Virus record (IMG/VR): IMGVR_UViG_3300028388_002359
Location: 1-35,915 of that record
Source of the DNA: a virus
Direction: 5' to 3' (one strand)
DNA: 35,915 nucleotides
Shown: positions 11,620 to 19,004 of the stretch, piece by piece
Layout: every line of letters begins with the position of its first letter
How positions within the stretch are numbered: the stretch's first letter is position 1
The notes under the pieces: generated by a model
Told to the model about the DNA's origin: nothing
Databases searched by the model: none
What the model saw: the letters and a program-made list of their open reading frames with translations, nothing else
Program-made: the position numbers and the translations under genes

Positions 11620-12127
11620 ACTTCTTGGCCTTGCTGGCCTTTTTGGCCTTTTCTCGGAGACGTCTTTCTGTTCTCTCGGTTTTCATTGCTTTGTAGGCGT
11701 GCACAGCATTTACGCTAGTCCTGCTTCGCCACGCAAAACCGCACACTGTACATGTAACTATTTTGGCTGTAGTCCATCTGCCACCGCCAGGCACCTCGAT
11801 AGAGCTCGTTTCAAGTTTGGAAGGTCGAGCGGTGCAGTATGGACAATGAGGAAATCTTCTTCGTCGGGCTTCTTCTCCCTTATAAGAGACAGAGAGCGCC
11901 CTTCGCATCTCAACTTCGTCTCTTCCGCCCCAGATTCCCCAAATCTGTTTGTGCTCTAGAGCCCACTGAAGACATTGCTTCCGCACAGGGCAACTAAAAC
12001 AAATGTGCTTTGCAGCATACTTTTCTTTGGGATTTTTTGAGAAGAACCACTCTATAGCTTTTTCGTTTTCTTTCTGAGCGCACAGAGCTTCTTTTTGCCA
12101 TCGCAAATTACTAGCAGCTACCCACAC
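11606..12127 (-). CDS. WhiB-family protein fused to a zinc ribbon and a lysine-rich tail
   Basis: 173 residues, longer than typical WhiB proteins (about 80-120). The iron-sulphur cluster cysteines are Cys16, Cys43, Cys46 and Cys52 (C-F-S-C-x5-C), followed by the G[VI]WGG turn as GIWGG (64-68) and a basic stretch. After this there is a second motif, C95-x2-C98 and C126-x2-C129, which looks like a zinc ribbon, then a tail rich in Lys/Arg that ends in KKSKKK. WhiB proteins bind a 4Fe-4S cluster and the primary sigma factor to tune transcription. The start is GTG 12127; a downstream TTG at residue 9 is an alternative. It may bind DNA or RNA polymerase of the host. The zinc ribbon and tail are unusual. 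Confidence 0.85.
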   Translation of the reverse strand: MWVAASNLRWQKEALCAQKENEKAIEWFFSKNPKEKYAAKHICFSCPVRKQCLQWALEHKQIWGIWGGRDEVEMRRALSVSYKGEEARRRRFPHCPYCTARPSKLETSSIEVPGGGRWTTAKIVTCTVCGFAWRSRTSVNAVHAYKAMKTERTERRLREKAKKASKAKKSKKK

Positions 12128-12176
12128 ACTTCTATTGTACTAAAGCGGGTTATATTATGTCGGCACAACACATAAA

Positions 12177-12515
12177 TTATATTTGCACCCACGTGATGAG
12201 AATAACTTCGTCAACCTTGTCGCCGTACGCCGTCATGCCATCTTCGTCGCAGGTTGACAAAAAGACCTCCCCGTCGACAGCGCCAGCATAGCCCTCTGTT
12301 GCTTCCGAGCCCTCTAAAAGTTTGAACCCGTCCGAAAGAGAATCTGCAATTCCGTCTCTTTGCAGAGTCGAGGCTAAAGCTCTACGAACAACTTCGTGCT
12401 CTAGGTCTACGTGGCCCACGGTGTAGTAGGTGTGGTCCTTGTCGTCACCTAAAGAATACGAATGATCGCCATCCCAAACCATCCACAACTCTTCGCCAGG
12501 TCTTTTGTCTCTCAA
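12177..12515 (-). CDS. Hypothetical acidic protein
   Basis: 112 residues, not recognised. Acidic, with repeated His/Asp-rich motifs near the N-terminus (WDGDHSYSLGDDKDHTYY), no membrane segment and no cysteine cluster. The TTG start overlaps the TGA stop of the upstream gene and is preceded by a GAGGAAGAAGAG purine run; an ATG at residue 12 is the alternative start. Its coupling to the 103-residue protein suggests they are made together. Confidence 0.55.
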   Translation of the reverse strand: MRDKRPGEELWMVWDGDHSYSLGDDKDHTYYTVGHVDLEHEVVRRALASTLQRDGIADSLSDGFKLLEGSEATEGYAGAVDGEVFLSTCDEDGMTAYGDKVDEVILITWVQI

Positions 12516-12823
12516 TACTCTTCTTCTTCCTCGGGGTCGATGCTAAACCCCGTGTACTCCGAGTATTCGTTGCTTTCCTCTTCGCCTTCCCCGAAAACAA
12601 TCTTAGGATCTGTCACCTTATAAATTCCAGCGATTGTCAGAGACTTACACTCTTCGCAGTTTTCTACCGCTCCTGTCTTAACGTATTGAGGACTGGAAAC
12701 ACCCTTTAGTCTTAGTTTGATGTTTCCACCGTCATCTACGCTTTCTGGCTCCCAGCTTGAGTTCTCCTTGATCCAGCAAGCTTCGCATACGGGAACAAGT
12801 TTCTTCATTTGCTCGGAACTCAT
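12512..12823 (-). CDS. Hypothetical protein with two CxxC pairs
   Basis: 103 residues. Two cysteine pairs, VCEACW (residues 12-17) and NCEEC (55-59), suggest a small zinc-binding fold. The C-terminal third is very acidic (ends in a run of Glu). No function recognised. The ATG is only six bases after a perfect TATAAT (12830-12835 on the minus strand), while the nearest ribosome-site-like AAAAGG lies 12 bases upstream, so leaderless translation is possible. It lies between the two WhiB genes. Confidence 0.6.
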   Translation of the reverse strand: MSSEQMKKLVPVCEACWIKENSSWEPESVDDGGNIKLRLKGVSSPQYVKTGAVENCEECKSLTIAGIYKVTDPKIVFGEGEEESNEYSEYTGFSIDPEEEEEY

Positions 12824-12829
12824 ACTGCA

Positions 12830-12835
12830 ATTATA
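12830..12835 (-). promoter_or_regulatory. TATAAT -10 element, possible leaderless promoter
   Basis: A perfect TATAAT on the minus strand, six bases upstream of the ATG of the 103-residue gene, so the expected transcription start would fall at the A of the ATG. Leaderless mRNAs are common in Actinobacteria. No good -35 match is seen 16-18 bases upstream, so this is tentative. Confidence 0.3.
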
Positions 12836-12839
12836 CCTT

Positions 12840-13142
12840 TTATATAGGAGTAATACCCAGGTTGCGTCTTCTTGCGTGGTCTTTTTGTTTTCTGATGTTC
12901 ACTCTGTCTCGAGGACTTAGCCCTCCCCACATCCCAAATTTTTCGTTTTTCTCTATCGCCCACAGTGCGCATTCTGTTTTGTGCTCGCATTCGTTGCAAA
13001 CTTTTCTTGCGTAAGTGTAGTCTGCTTCTACCATTGCAGATAACTGCGGATCGTCAGGATCTTTTGGAAAAAATAAATGAGTTCCAACCTCTGCGCATAG
13101 AGGGCTTTCAAATTCCCACGGTGGCCTAACTTCATCGCTCAT
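12840..13142 (-). CDS. WhiB-family transcriptional regulator
   Basis: 100 residues, ordinary WhiB length. Cluster cysteines are Cys16, Cys49, Cys52 and Cys58 (CNEC-x5-C), followed by the conserved turn as GMWGG (70-74) and a basic C-terminus (RKQKDHARRR) that could touch DNA. Phage WhiB proteins, such as WhiBTM4 of mycobacteriophage TM4, can act against the host WhiB2 and cause exclusion of other phages; whether this one does is unknown. ATG 13142 has AAAGGAA upstream. It differs in sequence from the WhiB at 11606 outside the core, so the two are not recent duplicates. Confidence 0.92.
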   Translation of the reverse strand: MSDEVRPPWEFESPLCAEVGTHLFFPKDPDDPQLSAMVEADYTYARKVCNECEHKTECALWAIEKNEKFGMWGGLSPRDRVNIRKQKDHARRRNLGITPI

Positions 13143-13168
13143 GTAGGGTTCCTTTCTATATTTTGTTT

Positions 13169-13420
13169 TTACTTGCCTACATCCTTTATTCGAGCTATAA
13201 CCTCTGCAACATAGTCGTAGTCACTTGCAGCGTCATTAGTAGGTGAGACCGTCACGTCCCAGTTGACTTTGCTCTTGTAGCTTTCGTCTACTAATTCTTC
13301 TTCAAGATCGTCTTCGTCGTGGGCATTACGAAAAAACTTTCCAACGGTGTTCTCTATCTTTTGGATGATGTCTTCGTAGTTGTCGCCGTACACTTGAAAT
13401 TGAAGAGTAGTTGTTTTCAC
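13169..13420 (-). CDS. Hypothetical small protein
   Basis: 83 residues, not recognised. Predicted mix of strand and helix, with a central acidic stretch (DEDDLEEELVDES). The GTG start overlaps the upstream stop as GTGA and is preceded by GGAGGGA, a strong ribosome site, so it is very likely translated with the 138-residue protein. Confidence 0.6.
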   Translation of the reverse strand: MKTTTLQFQVYGDNYEDIIQKIENTVGKFFRNAHDEDDLEEELVDESYKSKVNWDVTVSPTNDAASDYDYVAEVIARIKDVGK

Positions 13421-13833
13421 TGTCCCTCCACCAATTTTTCCATCACCTGAGGGGGGTAGTGAGCACCATCAAGAAAAGGTGCTTTTCCATCAGTAGACTT
13501 AAAAATGACGTCTCCATACCTAACGGCAACTACTTTGCCTCGACGTCCATTGTGGATCTTCCCGCCGTTCCCATCGTAAGCATCAGCTTTGATTCGAACT
13601 TCGTCGCCTACTGTAATGGCTCCTGGGCGCAGATCGGCCCAGACCTCGTTTTTCTTGTCTTTTACAAACGCGTGGCCGAGAGCCAGCTTAGAAAACATTT
13701 CCACGGTTTTTTCGTGAAATTCTTCTTCGAGCTCTAGCTCCTCGAAAAACTCTAGGAGCTTCATTGTGGCATTGCCTACTGGTTTACGGACTCTAGCAGC
13801 CTGTAGCTGCTCCTTGATCCATTGAATATCCAT
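13417..13833 (-). CDS. Hypothetical protein with KOW/SH3-like segment
   Basis: 138 residues. The N-terminal half is helical and rich in Glu (LLEFFEELELEEEF). The second half (about 74-118) has the look of a small KOW/SH3-type barrel: ITVGDEVRIKA followed by HNGRRGKVVAVRYGDVIF. KOW-like folds often bind nucleic acid, but I cannot assign a function. ATG 13833 has AGGAG upstream. Coupled to the 83-residue gene downstream. Confidence 0.6.
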   Translation of the reverse strand: MDIQWIKEQLQAARVRKPVGNATMKLLEFFEELELEEEFHEKTVEMFSKLALGHAFVKDKKNEVWADLRPGAITVGDEVRIKADAYDGNGGKIHNGRRGKVVAVRYGDVIFKSTDGKAPFLDGAHYPPQVMEKLVEGQ

Positions 13834-13856
13834 TGTTTTCTCCTTGTTTTCTTATA

Positions 13857-14885
13857 CTATGACGTGACGGCAGACTTAGCAAAATCGAGGTCTGAAACGA
13901 ATTTTTCGCCCCCATGAGTAACTGCTTTTCTGTACTCTTCGGCTTGAGCAGACGCCAAAAGAACTCTTTCTTCAGAAGAAAGACTTTCTACTGCAGAAGG
14001 CAGAAAGCTCCAGCAGTCGCCGAGAACTTTAGACTTTGTCCAGTCTGTTGCAACGGGAACCCCCAACGACAGAGACAGTGCAATTGATGGAGACCACCAA
14101 GCGTGGTTTGACCTGTATATAGGTGCCAAAGTACCAACAGCCTTGCTAATCCTGTACTGAACGGAAAGAACATCATCCCACTTAGACTCTTTAGTTTTCA
14201 CAACGCTGGAAACTAGTTGTCTCTGAGTTTTCTTGACCCACTTTGTGTTTAGGGTGTCAGATACAAAGTACTTATTTTCTACTTCCTCGGGCTCTACAAG
14301 ATTCGACGAAGCGGTTAATAGATACTTATCCAAGTTCATCGGAACAATTTTTTCGATGGGAATCGTAGGTAGTTCTTTGTGTATTTCGTCTGGATAAGTC
14401 CACGGCAGGCTGGTGTAAAAAGTGGTGGGCCACTCTCCGTAGTTCAAGTAATACAAAAAGTCATTTACTTCACGCTCCACCCGAGGATCGGAGACATACT
14501 CTTTGTACCCCGCCCGAGACTTGTAGAAATCTTTTTTCAAGTTTTTGGGGCTGGACTGTAGGTTCTTAAGACCAGCGTAAATTTTGTAGGGTTCAGGGGC
14601 ATCTATGAAAAGAGCTAAATTTCCATTTTTTCTGGCTTTGTTGCCCACGGAAAAAGCCCCATAAGTTTTGCTTGCACCAAGGCTTCCAGGAGAAGCTACG
14701 CCGACTAGAACAAGATCGTATTCGTTTAATTCTTCCTGGGTGGTGTCTACAGAGGGCTCAGAAAAAGTTACATCAATATTGTGAGACTCTAGCGCCTTTG
14801 TGATTAAAGCTCCCGCCGTGGGGTAGCGAGACGCTGCTTTGGTTGATGCTTGGGAAGATGTGCATCCAGTTACAAAAATCTTCAT
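13857..14885 (-). CDS. Uncharacterised protein, possibly GT-B glycosyltransferase-like
   Basis: 342 residues. The N-terminus (KIFVTGCTSSQ) looks like the first strand and loop of a Rossmann-type nucleotide-binding half, and YDLVLVGVASPGSLGA (about 55-70) a second. Near the C-terminus, HAWWSPSIALSLSLGVPVAT resembles the donor-binding helix of GT-B glycosyltransferases, where an EALA.G.PV pattern is usual; the acidic residue is missing here, so activity is uncertain. It could be a second sugar-handling enzyme or a nucleoside-modifying protein. The start is ATG 14885, just downstream of a strong hairpin. Confidence 0.5.
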   Translation of the reverse strand: MKIFVTGCTSSQASTKAASRYPTAGALITKALESHNIDVTFSEPSVDTTQEELNEYDLVLVGVASPGSLGASKTYGAFSVGNKARKNGNLALFIDAPEPYKIYAGLKNLQSSPKNLKKDFYKSRAGYKEYVSDPRVEREVNDFLYYLNYGEWPTTFYTSLPWTYPDEIHKELPTIPIEKIVPMNLDKYLLTASSNLVEPEEVENKYFVSDTLNTKWVKKTQRQLVSSVVKTKESKWDDVLSVQYRISKAVGTLAPIYRSNHAWWSPSIALSLSLGVPVATDWTKSKVLGDCWSFLPSAVESLSSEERVLLASAQAEEYRKAVTHGGEKFVSDLDFAKSAVTS

Positions 14886-14895
14886 GGTGTCTTTC

Positions 14896-14947
14896 TTAAG
14901 TAGTTGAGGTGCCGCCAGTCCTACCTAGACGGCACCCCAACACTTAA
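14896..14947 (-). terminator. Long hairpin between the ssDNA-binding-like gene and the next gene
   Basis: On the minus strand GTTGGGGTGCCG pairs with CGGCACCTCAAC (one G-U pair), flanked by TTAAGT and ACTTAA that extend the stem. The stem begins within two bases of the stop of the extended ssDNA-binding-like frame. No U tract follows, which is common for actinobacterial hairpin terminators; it may also only reduce read-through. Confidence 0.6.
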
Positions 14948-14948
14948 A

Positions 14949-15420
14949 TTAAAAGGGAGCCGACGGAGCTGCGCTCGGAGCTGGGGAGGCAGCGGGTGCT
15001 GCCGCTGGAGCTGGAGCGGGAGCTGGGGCTGGAGCTGGTGCAGGTGCAGGAGCAGCTGCTGGAGCAGAGGCAGGAGCGGCCTGAGCTGCGCCACCAGGGC
15101 CAGCCGCAGCAGTCAAAGGGTAGTACCCCTTAATCTCGTTGCGGTCTTTTCCTTGGTAGAACCCTCATCTGAGAGAAGAAGATTCGCATAGCTTTTTCGC
15201 TCTCTGGCGAGATAACGAGGTTGTCCCACACCAAACGGTTGGCGTAGGCACCGCCCTGAACCTGGCACTTAACGGAGTACATGGTCTTTCCAGTACTTGT
15301 CGTCTTTGTGCTGGCTTCGCTGATCTTGAGGTCGTAGTCACCCTCGGGGAGCGGCTCGTAGACCTCATCTACAAGCGGTCCAGCCTTTTGCATTAGCTCG
15401 GACCAGTTAATCTGTCCCAT
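14949..15420 (-). CDS. Phage ssDNA-binding-like protein, reading frame shifted (+1)
   Basis: The N-terminal frame (15420 to 15130) gives 96 residues with a DUF669-like pattern: PLPEGDYDLKISEAS, then TMYSVKCQVQGG and LVWDNLVISPES. In the next frame the sequence continues as FYQGKDRNEIKGYYPLT followed by an about 50-residue Ala/Pro-rich tail ending PSAPF at 14949. An extra base in the GGG at 15162-15164 explains the switch: removing one G joins QMR directly to FYQGK in a 156-residue protein. The long flexible tail ending in PF resembles single-strand-binding proteins, though without their acidic tip. It lies next to Sak4-like and nuclease genes, which supports an ssDNA role. The shift may be an assembly error, a mutation or programmed. 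Confidence 0.65.
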
Positions 15421-15442
15421 CTTGGAACCTCTTTCCTTGTGT

Positions 15443-16201
15443 CTAACTTGATGTCACTTCGGGCTGTTTTGCCCCGAAGATGGTGTCCAGCATTACCTCA
15501 ATGCTGAGGTTCTGCTGCTCTACGACAGAGCCCAGGCGACCCTGAACCCTTTCACCCGCTTCATACTCCCTGGTGCGTTCGACGTACATACGACGAACCT
15601 TGTGAGGAGGCTGAAGAGGATCTTCGTTGGGGAACTCTTCCACGGTTAAGGCACCCAGCACGTCATAAAAGTACGGAGCCTGAATCGCGAGCTGTCCCTG
15701 CAGGTAAGGACGGTGTTTGCCGTCCTGGGTCACCCGAGACATCGCTGTGAGAACAACTGCCTCAAGCGGTGTGGTCGGGTGCATCGTGAGGTCACGAAGG
15801 TCACGAAGAAGACCGCCCATGTGGCGAAGAAGTTCGCCCCACTGCTGCATCTTCATCTGTTCGTTACCTGCGATGCTGTCCATGCACTTGACCTGCAACT
15901 CCGAGATGGAGTCGATGATCAAGCTCTTAAAGTGGTGGTTTCCCATTTGCAACCACTGATATGTTTTCAAGACCGTGTCATAGTCTCTCACTGGGACCAC
16001 CACGGTATCCCAGGTTCCATCAGCAGCAGGGGGTTCCTCGCGAAGAGGGTCCCAGTACTTGACTGTGATCGGGAGGAATCGATGTCCACCCTCCACGTCA
16101 AGCATCAAACGGGGGTAAGGAGCGGTAACGGCGAAGGAGGACTTACCCACCTTTGACTCGCCGTATACCATGACGGTCAAAGACCGTTGGATTTCACTCA
16201 T
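15443..16201 (-). CDS. Sak4-like RecA-fold ATPase (single-strand recombination)
   Basis: 252 residues. Walker A is GESKVGKS (14-21) and Walker B is SLIIDS (93-98), with a following TAMSRV segment that is typical of a RecA-type core. This size and layout match the phage Sak4/AAA_24 group, which promotes single-strand annealing with an ssDNA-binding partner. The gene order (ssDNA-binding-like protein, this ATPase, Cas4-like nuclease, helicase, resolvase) fits that role. ATG 16201 is three bases from the stop of the nuclease gene, so the two are probably co-translated. Confidence 0.8.
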   Translation of the reverse strand: MSEIQRSLTVMVYGESKVGKSSFAVTAPYPRLMLDVEGGHRFLPITVKYWDPLREEPPAADGTWDTVVVPVRDYDTVLKTYQWLQMGNHHFKSLIIDSISELQVKCMDSIAGNEQMKMQQWGELLRHMGGLLRDLRDLTMHPTTPLEAVVLTAMSRVTQDGKHRPYLQGQLAIQAPYFYDVLGALTVEEFPNEDPLQPPHKVRRMYVERTREYEAGERVQGRLGSVVEQQNLSIEVMLDTIFGAKQPEVTSS

Positions 16202-16204
16202 CCG

Positions 16205-17134
16205 TTACTCACTTCCCTTTTTCTCGGTATCACCATAGTATGCGTATGGATCGGCTACCTCGTACATTTCTTCAATTGCTTGTTCGGCGGCGCTTCCGTC
16301 GTCGACCAAGGTGCATACTGTGAAGAAGGGGCACTTCCACTTGCAATCACGCGATGGACGTGGATACACGTGGAAGGCTGGACTCTCACCCTCATCCAAA
16401 GCGGTGCGGACACGCATCATGTCAGCAACGGTGCCGTGGATACGATCCCAAAAGGATCGCAGAGTGAAGACATTGTGACGGACCTCAAACTGGTCGTAGA
16501 ACGGAGGACGAGCATTTGAGGTACGACGAACCTTCTTCATCATTGTAAAGATTCCCCCCTCTGAACGCTCGTCTTCTCCTTCTTTACTCTGTTCGAGAAG
16601 CATGTATGTGAGAACCTGCTCGTTCATCGGAGCAAGGTTGGCGAAGTCACTGAGGGAGCCCCCAACGGTTTTAAAGTCTCGAAACATGCGAACTCCGTCG
16701 CCCTTACGGCGGACACGCATGTCAAGCTTTCCCTTGAGCTCTACTTCGCCGTTAAACATGGGCATGGTAATCATTTCCTCGGTGGAGACCATCTCCAACT
16801 CTGCGTCGATACCGTTTTCCTCAACCCACTGAAGGTAGCCCTCGAGCATAATGTGACCAAGCTCTGCTTCTTTTTCAAGTTCCTCGACATCTTTGAACTG
16901 ACTAAGAAGTTCTTCCTTCTCTGCTGTGACCAGATCTTCGTGCGCCGTAAGAAGAGGCTTGCCCGTCGAGTAGTACTGATCTAGAGCCTCATGTATGCGA
17001 GAGCCAAGAGCAAGAGCACCAGTAAACTTTTTCTCTTTGGGTTGTAACCTGCGGTAGTAGGTAAACCACCAACGACGACGACAGTCTTTGAAAGTTTGAA
17101 CCTCTGAATTACTAATAGAGACTACTTCACTCAT
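16205..17134 (-). CDS. Cas4/RecB-like PD-(D/E)XK nuclease with probable Fe-S cluster
   Basis: 309 residues. Motifs: N-terminal SNSEVQTFKDCRRRWWF, a conserved GSRIHEALDQYY helix, ELKGKLDMRV and then MFRDFKT, which supply the Asp and D-x-K catalytic residues of the PDDEXK_1 family. Cys18, Cys264, Cys268 and Cys274 are spaced as in Cas4/AddB-type nucleases that hold a 4Fe-4S cluster. It probably resects DNA ends for recombination and replication. The ATG overlaps the helicase stop as ATGA. No CRISPR array or other cas gene is present, so this is a phage recombination nuclease rather than part of a CRISPR system. Confidence 0.87.
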   Translation of the reverse strand: MSEVVSISNSEVQTFKDCRRRWWFTYYRRLQPKEKKFTGALALGSRIHEALDQYYSTGKPLLTAHEDLVTAEKEELLSQFKDVEELEKEAELGHIMLEGYLQWVEENGIDAELEMVSTEEMITMPMFNGEVELKGKLDMRVRRKGDGVRMFRDFKTVGGSLSDFANLAPMNEQVLTYMLLEQSKEGEDERSEGGIFTMMKKVRRTSNARPPFYDQFEVRHNVFTLRSFWDRIHGTVADMMRVRTALDEGESPAFHVYPRPSRDCKWKCPFFTVCTLVDDGSAAEQAIEEMYEVADPYAYYGDTEKKGSE

Positions 17135-18939
17135 AGATTTCCTGCCTTGTCTTCCTGCAACAGGGACAGCAGTTGATCTTTATCCCTGACGATTTCTTCA
17201 AAGTTATCTGCTTTTGTTTCTAAAACCTGTAGGACTCGCTCTTCCACGGTTCCTTCCGTGATGTAGTCCGTCACGATGATGGAATCGTGAATCTCGGAGC
17301 CGATGCGGTGAACACGGTCAAGAGCCTGCTTGTGATCCACCAAAGACCATGGACGCTGGAGCATTACCAAACGCCGAGCTGCTGTGAGTGTGACACCGAC
17401 ACCACCAGCTTGAGCAGTGTAGAGAATCCACTTGGTCTTGCCAGACTGGAAGTCGTCAATTGCCTGCTGACGCTCGTCTTCATTTTGAGCCCCTGTGATA
17501 AGTCCGTGCGGGATCTTAGCTTTATCCAAAGCCTCACTAAGTAGATAAATAAGCTGTCTTGACACTGCGCAGACGGCCACGGAGTCGTCGCCAAAGTCGT
17601 TGTTCTTGATGTCATCCATCAAAGCATCGACTTTGCAGGACGGAGAAGAAAGGTTAGCCTTTGTCTCTCCAGACTCCAATGTCTCTAGTTCCGCGTAGGA
17701 ACTAGCAAACTGGAGCAACCGAGTCATTTGCGTGAGAGGGCTGGGGGCAACCAAAGCATCGCCGTCTTCTAGTTCCGCAATCATAAAGTCCCTCATCTGA
17801 CCGTAAGCTTTCTTCTGCTTAGTGGACATCTCCACGTCGCGACGCTCAAAGACCATCTCAGGGAGCCACGGGAGCACCTTCTGCTTCAGCATTCGACGCA
17901 TGTGAGGATTTACGGTCTTGTAGAACTCTTCTCGCATGTGGGGTTTTACGCCCACAACAACAAGACCACCGAAAGCATTCATAATGGTGTCAACCATGCG
18001 GTCAATCCATTTAGTCTTGCTGGGCCAGTCCCTGGGACTCAGCCAGTGGAGGATAGGCCAAAGATCGACAACATCGTTAGCAATCGGAGTACCTGTCAAA
18101 GCAAAGCGAATGTCTGCGTCCCCCGTGGCCGACCAAAGAGCACGGGTTTGCTTAGACTTAGGGTCCTTAGAGCGGTGGATTTCATCAGCGATAACAGCCT
18201 TAAATTCCACGTTATTAAGCTCTCTTTTGTGGACTTCACAGCGGTTTGTGCTGATGTTTTCATCCAAACCTCCGCACTCTGAGCACCGAGTGAGAGCAAT
18301 CGATCCGTAGCCAGAAAGCCGTGAGTGGGCCCTCAAAGACTCCCAGTTGATAATTAGTACATCGATGTTGCTCTCGCTTGCCACTTCGAATTGCTTTTTG
18401 CGTTGTCCAGCGGTTCCCTTAACTACCTGAGTGGTTACTTCTGGCCACCACTTAGCAAATTCGCGCTCCCAGTTCTTCTTTAGTGTGTTGGGGCAAATAA
18501 TAAGAGCGGGGAAGACATCTTCTCCCTGGTCCTTTAAGCGCTTTAGTCCCCTGATGGCCTGAGCGGTTTTTCCGAGCCCTGGCTCGTCTGCCAATAAAGC
18601 ACGTCTGGCAGCCGCCAGGAAGGCCACTCCAGCCCTTTGATGGGGGAATAGGTCTTCGTCCCCTTCATGCTCCTCAAGCTCTCTGAGGGCTTCTGAGGGC
18701 TGTATACGGGTGGTTACGAGGTCCTGGGCCCACTGATTGAGCTTGGGGCCTATCTCTAGATCACTCTTGAAGGTGGATCGGAGGGCAAGACAGCTTGTCC
18801 AACTGAGAGGCACTCTCCAGAGCTGCTCCTGGTTTGACCAGGCGGACCCAGGTAGGCTTTTACACAGCTCTTTGTAGCGCCACTCTGCCTTGATAAGTAT
18901 ATGAGAAAAAGAGTCGTCTAACTCAACTAAAACCGACAA
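17131..18939 (-). CDS. SNF2/superfamily 2 DNA helicase
   Basis: 602 residues. Walker A is ADEPGLGKT (117-125), motif II is DEIH (252-255), motif III is ALTGTPIAND, and motif VI is QALDRVHRIG, all typical of SNF2-like SF2 enzymes. The N-terminal about 95 residues precede the FPHQ Q-motif (98-101) and resemble a small DNA-binding HARP-like region. An insertion between motifs Ia and II carries C219-x2-C222-x11-C234-x2-H237, a possible zinc finger. The start is TTG 18939, supported by AAAGGAAG seven bases upstream. The 65-base gap upstream (18940-19004) holds that ribosome site and a TGCTAGTAT stretch that could be an extended -10 box; I see no other feature in it. Confidence 0.9.
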   Translation of the reverse strand: MSVLVELDDSFSHILIKAEWRYKELCKSLPGSAWSNQEQLWRVPLSWTSCLALRSTFKSDLEIGPKLNQWAQDLVTTRIQPSEALRELEEHEGDEDLFPHQRAGVAFLAAARRALLADEPGLGKTAQAIRGLKRLKDQGEDVFPALIICPNTLKKNWEREFAKWWPEVTTQVVKGTAGQRKKQFEVASESNIDVLIINWESLRAHSRLSGYGSIALTRCSECGGLDENISTNRCEVHKRELNNVEFKAVIADEIHRSKDPKSKQTRALWSATGDADIRFALTGTPIANDVVDLWPILHWLSPRDWPSKTKWIDRMVDTIMNAFGGLVVVGVKPHMREEFYKTVNPHMRRMLKQKVLPWLPEMVFERRDVEMSTKQKKAYGQMRDFMIAELEDGDALVAPSPLTQMTRLLQFASSYAELETLESGETKANLSSPSCKVDALMDDIKNNDFGDDSVAVCAVSRQLIYLLSEALDKAKIPHGLITGAQNEDERQQAIDDFQSGKTKWILYTAQAGGVGVTLTAARRLVMLQRPWSLVDHKQALDRVHRIGSEIHDSIIVTDYITEGTVEERVLQVLETKADNFEEIVRDKDQLLSLLQEDKAGNL

Positions 18940-19004
18940 TCGTCACTTCCTTTGCGTCGCTAATAAATACTAGCATGCACACTGCGATGACACGCCCAAA
19001 AATG

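Noticed and set aside
11576-11959. Plus-strand open frame overlapping the WhiB fusion gene
   Set aside because: The minus strand encodes an intact WhiB core and zinc ribbon there; the plus frame has no motif or ribosome site.
12128-12176. Promoter upstream of the WhiB-zinc ribbon gene
   Set aside because: AT-rich with TATA-like words on the minus strand, but no -35/-10 pair with acceptable spacing could be settled.
15165-15368. Alternative minus-strand frame within the ssDNA-binding-like gene
   Set aside because: Ser/Arg-rich with no motif; the two frames used in the frameshift model carry all recognisable sequence.
16205-17134. Cas4-like gene as a sign of a CRISPR system
   Set aside because: No repeat-spacer array and no other cas gene is visible; the neighbours are recombination genes.
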